Position numbers and translations under genes: made by a program. A DNA stretch of 64,000 nucleotides from Gnetum montanum (lineage: Eukaryota; Streptophyta; Gnetopsida; Gnetales; Gnetaceae), in contig MNCI01025086.1 of NCBI GenBank assembly GCA_015680685.1, positions 830,658 through 894,657 on the forward strand. The letters are read 5' to 3'. Every line of letters starts with the position of its first letter. Position 1 is the first letter of the stretch. Below the pieces are notes generated by a model. That model worked only from the letters and a program-made list of their open reading frames with translations, was not told the origin of the DNA and did not search any database. Of this stretch, positions 60,235-64,000 are shown piece after piece.

Positions 60235-63200
60235 TTAGCAAAGGTGGCCATCTCCCCCATGAATAAGTTGGAAGGAGGAGATCCAAAATAATGAGCAAGG
60301 TTGCCCACCTATAGAGGTAGCATGTGTTCTGGCTATCCTAAACTCATGGAAAGGCTTTGTTTGTTGCACGTTGACTAATAGTCTCTTATCTAGGCTCTCA
60401 AGTTTATATATGGTCATGGCCCTTGAAGGAAAATTTGCATAGATAATGTAAGGTCTTTCCCACAGTGCTTGAAATTTGGTATGTTGTGACACATATGTGG
60501 GGTTCTAGTAGAGAACCTTATCTCTTGGTTGATACTTAACTTTCCTAATTTTTAGATCATGATGTTGTTTATTAAATGCCTTATGTAATTCATTAGATGA
60601 TAGGGTAGCTAGTCAATTCTCATCTAGCAAGTTAAGAGTCATCAACCTTTGTTTTTGTACTAGATCAAGGTCAAGGTTGAGGTCACATGTCATGGCTAGT
60701 GTACAGAGCTCAGTTTGGATAGGGAGCGTTGGAAGTTTTTCATAAACTAACTTGTAGGGAGAGTAGCCTCTAGGGAGTTTCCATGTGGAGCGGTATGCTC
60801 AAAGAGAATCATTTAGTTTAGTGCTTCAGTCTTGCCTATACTTTCTAATGGTTCTGGTCAGTATTTTAGTAATCTCCCTATTGGTGACCTTGGCCTGACC
60901 ATTCGCTTGGGGGTGGTATGGTGTAGTCAATTTATGCTCAACCCCTAAGTGTTGCATTAACTTCCAAAAATTTGCACCTATGAAGTATGTACCATTGTCT
61001 AAAATAAGTGCACATGACACACCAAACCTATTGATGACTTATTGTTGAACAAATCATGCAGCTATAGATGATGTGCAATCTTTAATGGTAGCTACTTTAG
61101 CCCATTTTGGTAAGTAGTCTACGACAACTATTATGTAAGCTTTTCCATTGGACATTGGTGTAATGGATCCCATGAAATCAATTCCCCAAATATCGAAGGG
61201 TTATAACGGTTGAATCCATTGTTGTGGACACTCCATTCAAGTAGTCATTCCCCCATCATGTTGATAGTGCTCACAAGATTGGATGAATTGATGGGCATCC
61301 CAGAATAAGGTAGGTTAATAATACCTTGCAAGAAAGATCTTGATGGCCATTCATCTCCTAGCATAATGACCACCACAAGGGCCCTCATGAGCATCTTGGA
61401 GAACTCTTAGTTGATCTCTATCAGGAACACACCATCAAACTAAGCCATCAGGACATACTTTATAAAGTTTTCCATTGATCTCCATAAAGTACTTGGCTCT
61501 ATGAAGAAATTTTTGTTTCTTCTTAAGGTCTAGCTCTTGTGGCATTTGTTGGGTAAGGAGATAGGACAGAATGCTACTATACCAGTTTGTCTTCATGGGT
61601 GATTGGTTATTCACTACACCAGCAAAGAGGAACTCATCAGGGAAATGATGGAAAATTGGATACTCATCCTCTTTACTGTCCTAGCGCAACCGAGATAAAT
61701 GATCAGCAACTACATTCTCAGTGCCATTATGGTTGATCATCATTAAATTAAACTCTTGTAGGATTACAAGCCATCATATAATATGGGGGTTTACCATTGG
61801 CTTATTCATGAGGAACCAGATTGCATTATGATCTATGTGTATGAATACTTTGTATCCTAATACATAGTATCTAAACTTTTCTAGTCAAAAAACTACAACC
61901 ATTAATTATTTTTTTGTAGTAGTGTAGTTAAGTTATGCACCAGTGATACTTTTAGTTGCACAGTGGATGTAATAAGGATGTTTTTAGTCATCTAACTATG
62001 TAAGTATGGCTCCTAAGGCATAGTTGGACGTGTCAATCATGACATGGAATGGTTTGGACCAGTCAGGAGCTTGTAGAATGGGTGTTTCTACCAACTCTAT
62101 TTTAGATTTTGGAAATCTAGTTCACATTCTCTAGTCCACTCAAAGGGTACATCCTTTTTCGTTAGCTCTACCAATGGTTTGGCAATCTTTGAAAAGTTCT
62201 CTATGAATCTCTTATAGTAGCCAGTGTGTCCAAGGAATGACCGACTATCTTTAACAGTTTCTAGTTGATGGGTAATTCCTTGGATGAATTTGATCTTCTT
62301 AGGGTCTACCTCTATCCCTATATGTGAGATTTTATGCCCAAGTACTACACCTTCTTGGACCATCAAATGGCTTTTTTTCCAATTAAGCCTAAAATTAGTC
62401 TCTACACATCTTTTCAGCACTTGCTCTAACCGGTCCAAGGCTTGATCAAAGTTTGCTCCATAAGTGGAGAATTCATCCATAAAGACTTCGACACCATTTC
62501 CTAATGGCTACTAGAATATTCTTAGAACTAAGAGTTGAAATGTTGCAGGGGCATTGCACAAGCCAAATGGCATTTTTTTGTATGCAAATGTTCCCCAAGA
62601 ACTAGTGAATGTAGTCTTGGCTTGGTCTTTTGAGGCTATTTTTATTTGGTTGTATCCGCTATATCCATCTAGAAAACTATAATAGCGATGTCATGCGATT
62701 GTGTCTAAGACTTGGTCAACAAATGGCAATGGAAAGTGATCATTGAATGTTGCCATGTTTAGTAGCCTAAAATCTATGCACACCTGCCATTTGCCTTCCT
62801 TTTTAGGCACGATTACTAAGGGGCTAACCCATTCACTATTAGCAATGGGGTATATGAACCTAGCCTTTAGAAGTTATTTGATTTCTTCTTTTACTACTTG
62901 CTTCAACTTTGGGTTCAATCACCTCTATGGTTATTTTCGAGGCTTCGTGAAGGAGTTAGTGTAAATCCTATGCTAGCATATCCTAGGATCTATCCCAGTT
63001 AATTCTAGATAGTACCAGGTGAAGGCTTTTAACCACTTTTTTATTACCTTTAGCAGATTCTCTTTTTGTTGCGGAGCAAGTTTTGCATTGATGATTACCA
63101 ATTTTCCATTCTTAAGGAACATGTACTCCATACTGGTGGGAAATGGTTTTAGCTCTAGGGGCTCTTCTTTAAATTTTTTAGGAATTTTCAACTTTCCCCA

Positions 63201-63980
63201 ATTAATGTTTTCGAGGTTAGGACTTGGAAGTTGGAGGTGGACTTGCTCTAATGGCTCTATGCTATCTATGTAAGTGCAAGTCAAACCCTTAGTTAGTTCC
63301 ATGCATATAAGTGAGCTACTTTCTTGATCAGCTATCAGCCACTGGGTGTCTTCTTGTCGTGTGGCTACGACATTCAACACCTTTGTATATTGATCACTTG
63401 TGCACACTGATTGCATGCAGGCAATGTTAAACTTTGCACAACCCATGATCTCTGCATGCAATTACACCCTGTGTTACTGTATGCAATGCATGGAACTTTC
63501 TTTTTTTTTTATCTTTCTAAAAGAATTTTCCTTAGATATTTCTAGGGAAAGATCATGGATTCCTAGGCACACATCGATAGTGCTTAGCCATGCCCTTCCC
63601 ATTATGATTGGGAAATCCCCCTTACTGTTATTCACTTGAATCACTAGGAAGTCAACTAGATACGACCATCCACAAATAGTGGTAAGAATGTCCTCCACTA
63701 ATCGCAAGGGAACAGTGATGGATTGGTCGGCCAACTCTAAATGAATGTTGCTCTTCTTTAATGGAGGCAAGTTCTAGGCCTTGTACATTTCTTGGGATAT
63801 TAGGTTGACACCGAAACCTAAATCCAAAAGAGCTTTGCATGGCTCATTCCTAGCAATTTGTAGATATATTAGGGGATTCCCAGGATCAAATAGTTTTTTG
63901 AGAAGATGGCCAGCTTTGATCCAATCGGTAATGGCCTGTGTTAACATGACTGTATGCATTGAACATGGTGTTAGGCTCAA
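60235..63980 (-). pseudogene. Element G: pol pseudogene, best preserved in the window
   Basis: Read on minus. The protease site reads ALLDLGFGVNLIS (63816-63824): DSG has become DLG by one C-to-T change. A linker region (62973-63461) follows with no stop for 162 codons. RT at about 62097-62940 has SEWVSPLVIVPKKEGKW, DGYSGYNQIKIA and VEVFMDEFSTYGA, so the second catalytic Asp is Glu (codon 62472-62474). RNase H lies at about 61640-62060. Integrase at about 60700-61500 has GGHYARR, GIDFMGS (D 61177-61179) and LILDNGTYF (D 60997-60999). The third residue is Lys in GQAKVTN (60889-60891), where the family has Glu. A GPY/F-like tail (FQALWERPYII) and HGGDGHLC end it. Three active sites are altered although few stops are present. 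Confidence 0.9.
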
Positions 63981-64000
63981 AGGGGGCTCTAAAGCTTTAT

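Larger units (their letters stand above)
57727..64000 (-). mobile_element. Element G: Athila-type element, cut by the window's right edge
   Basis: On minus, a 3' LTR (57727-58322), polypurine tract, about 1.9 kb of noncoding sequence without a 3' ORF, and pol up to the protease. gag, primer site and 5' LTR would lie beyond 64000. Its pol has the longest open stretches in the window, so it is probably the youngest or least mutated of the four pol copies. The pentamer left of the LTR is ATGAG; its partner is outside the window. Confidence 0.85.

Overview
The window looks like a stretch of a large, repeat-rich seed-plant nuclear genome. It is AT-rich, mostly CpG-depleted, and filled with decayed LTR retrotransposons nested in one another. 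I found no intact protein gene, no rRNA or tRNA gene and no CRISPR array. The long-lived, heavily mutated elements would suit a gymnosperm, but the sequence alone does not settle the species.

Layout: (1) 1-365, the 3' end of a CpG-rich LTR running off the left edge, abutting an inverted U3 fragment. (2) 366-10432, element A, a very old Athila-type (Ty3/Gypsy) copy with LTR end, primer site, gag and protease but most of pol deleted; a Ty1/Copia element (3156-8382, minus) sits inside it. (3) 10438-23616, element B, a complete Athila-type element on plus with both LTRs, a 5-bp target duplication (ACTAG), gag, pol and a long 3' ORF. (4) 23622-26112, unassigned AT-rich DNA. (5) 26118-35981, element C, plus, two LTRs, gag and pol, but no 3' ORF. 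(6) 36695-39939, element D, a 5' LTR plus gag, apparently cut by element E (39940-44797), which has a different LTR, a gag and a pol deletion. (7) 44803-56825, element F, minus, complete and inserted with a TCATC duplication, again with a 3' ORF. (8) 57727-64000, element G, minus, 3' LTR and the best-preserved pol in the window; gag and 5' LTR lie beyond the right edge.

The Gypsy-type elements share a primer site resembling the complement of the plant tRNA-Asp 3' end, a DSG protease, an RT with MDD, a DD35E integrase with GPY/F-type tail, and LTRs starting TGATGA and ending ACTCATCA or close to it. All coding regions carry stops, shifts or catalytic-site losses, so none is likely to be autonomous.

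The most interesting signal is an internal copy of LTR-U3-like sequence (GGCCTCATC-type motifs followed by a TATA box) about 440-450 bp before the start of the 3' ORF in both elements that keep that ORF (B and F). A second polypurine-tract-like motif at the end of pol, and a hairpin in the 3' noncoding region that is doubled in B and C but single in F and G, are further shared features not explained by the gag-pol layout.
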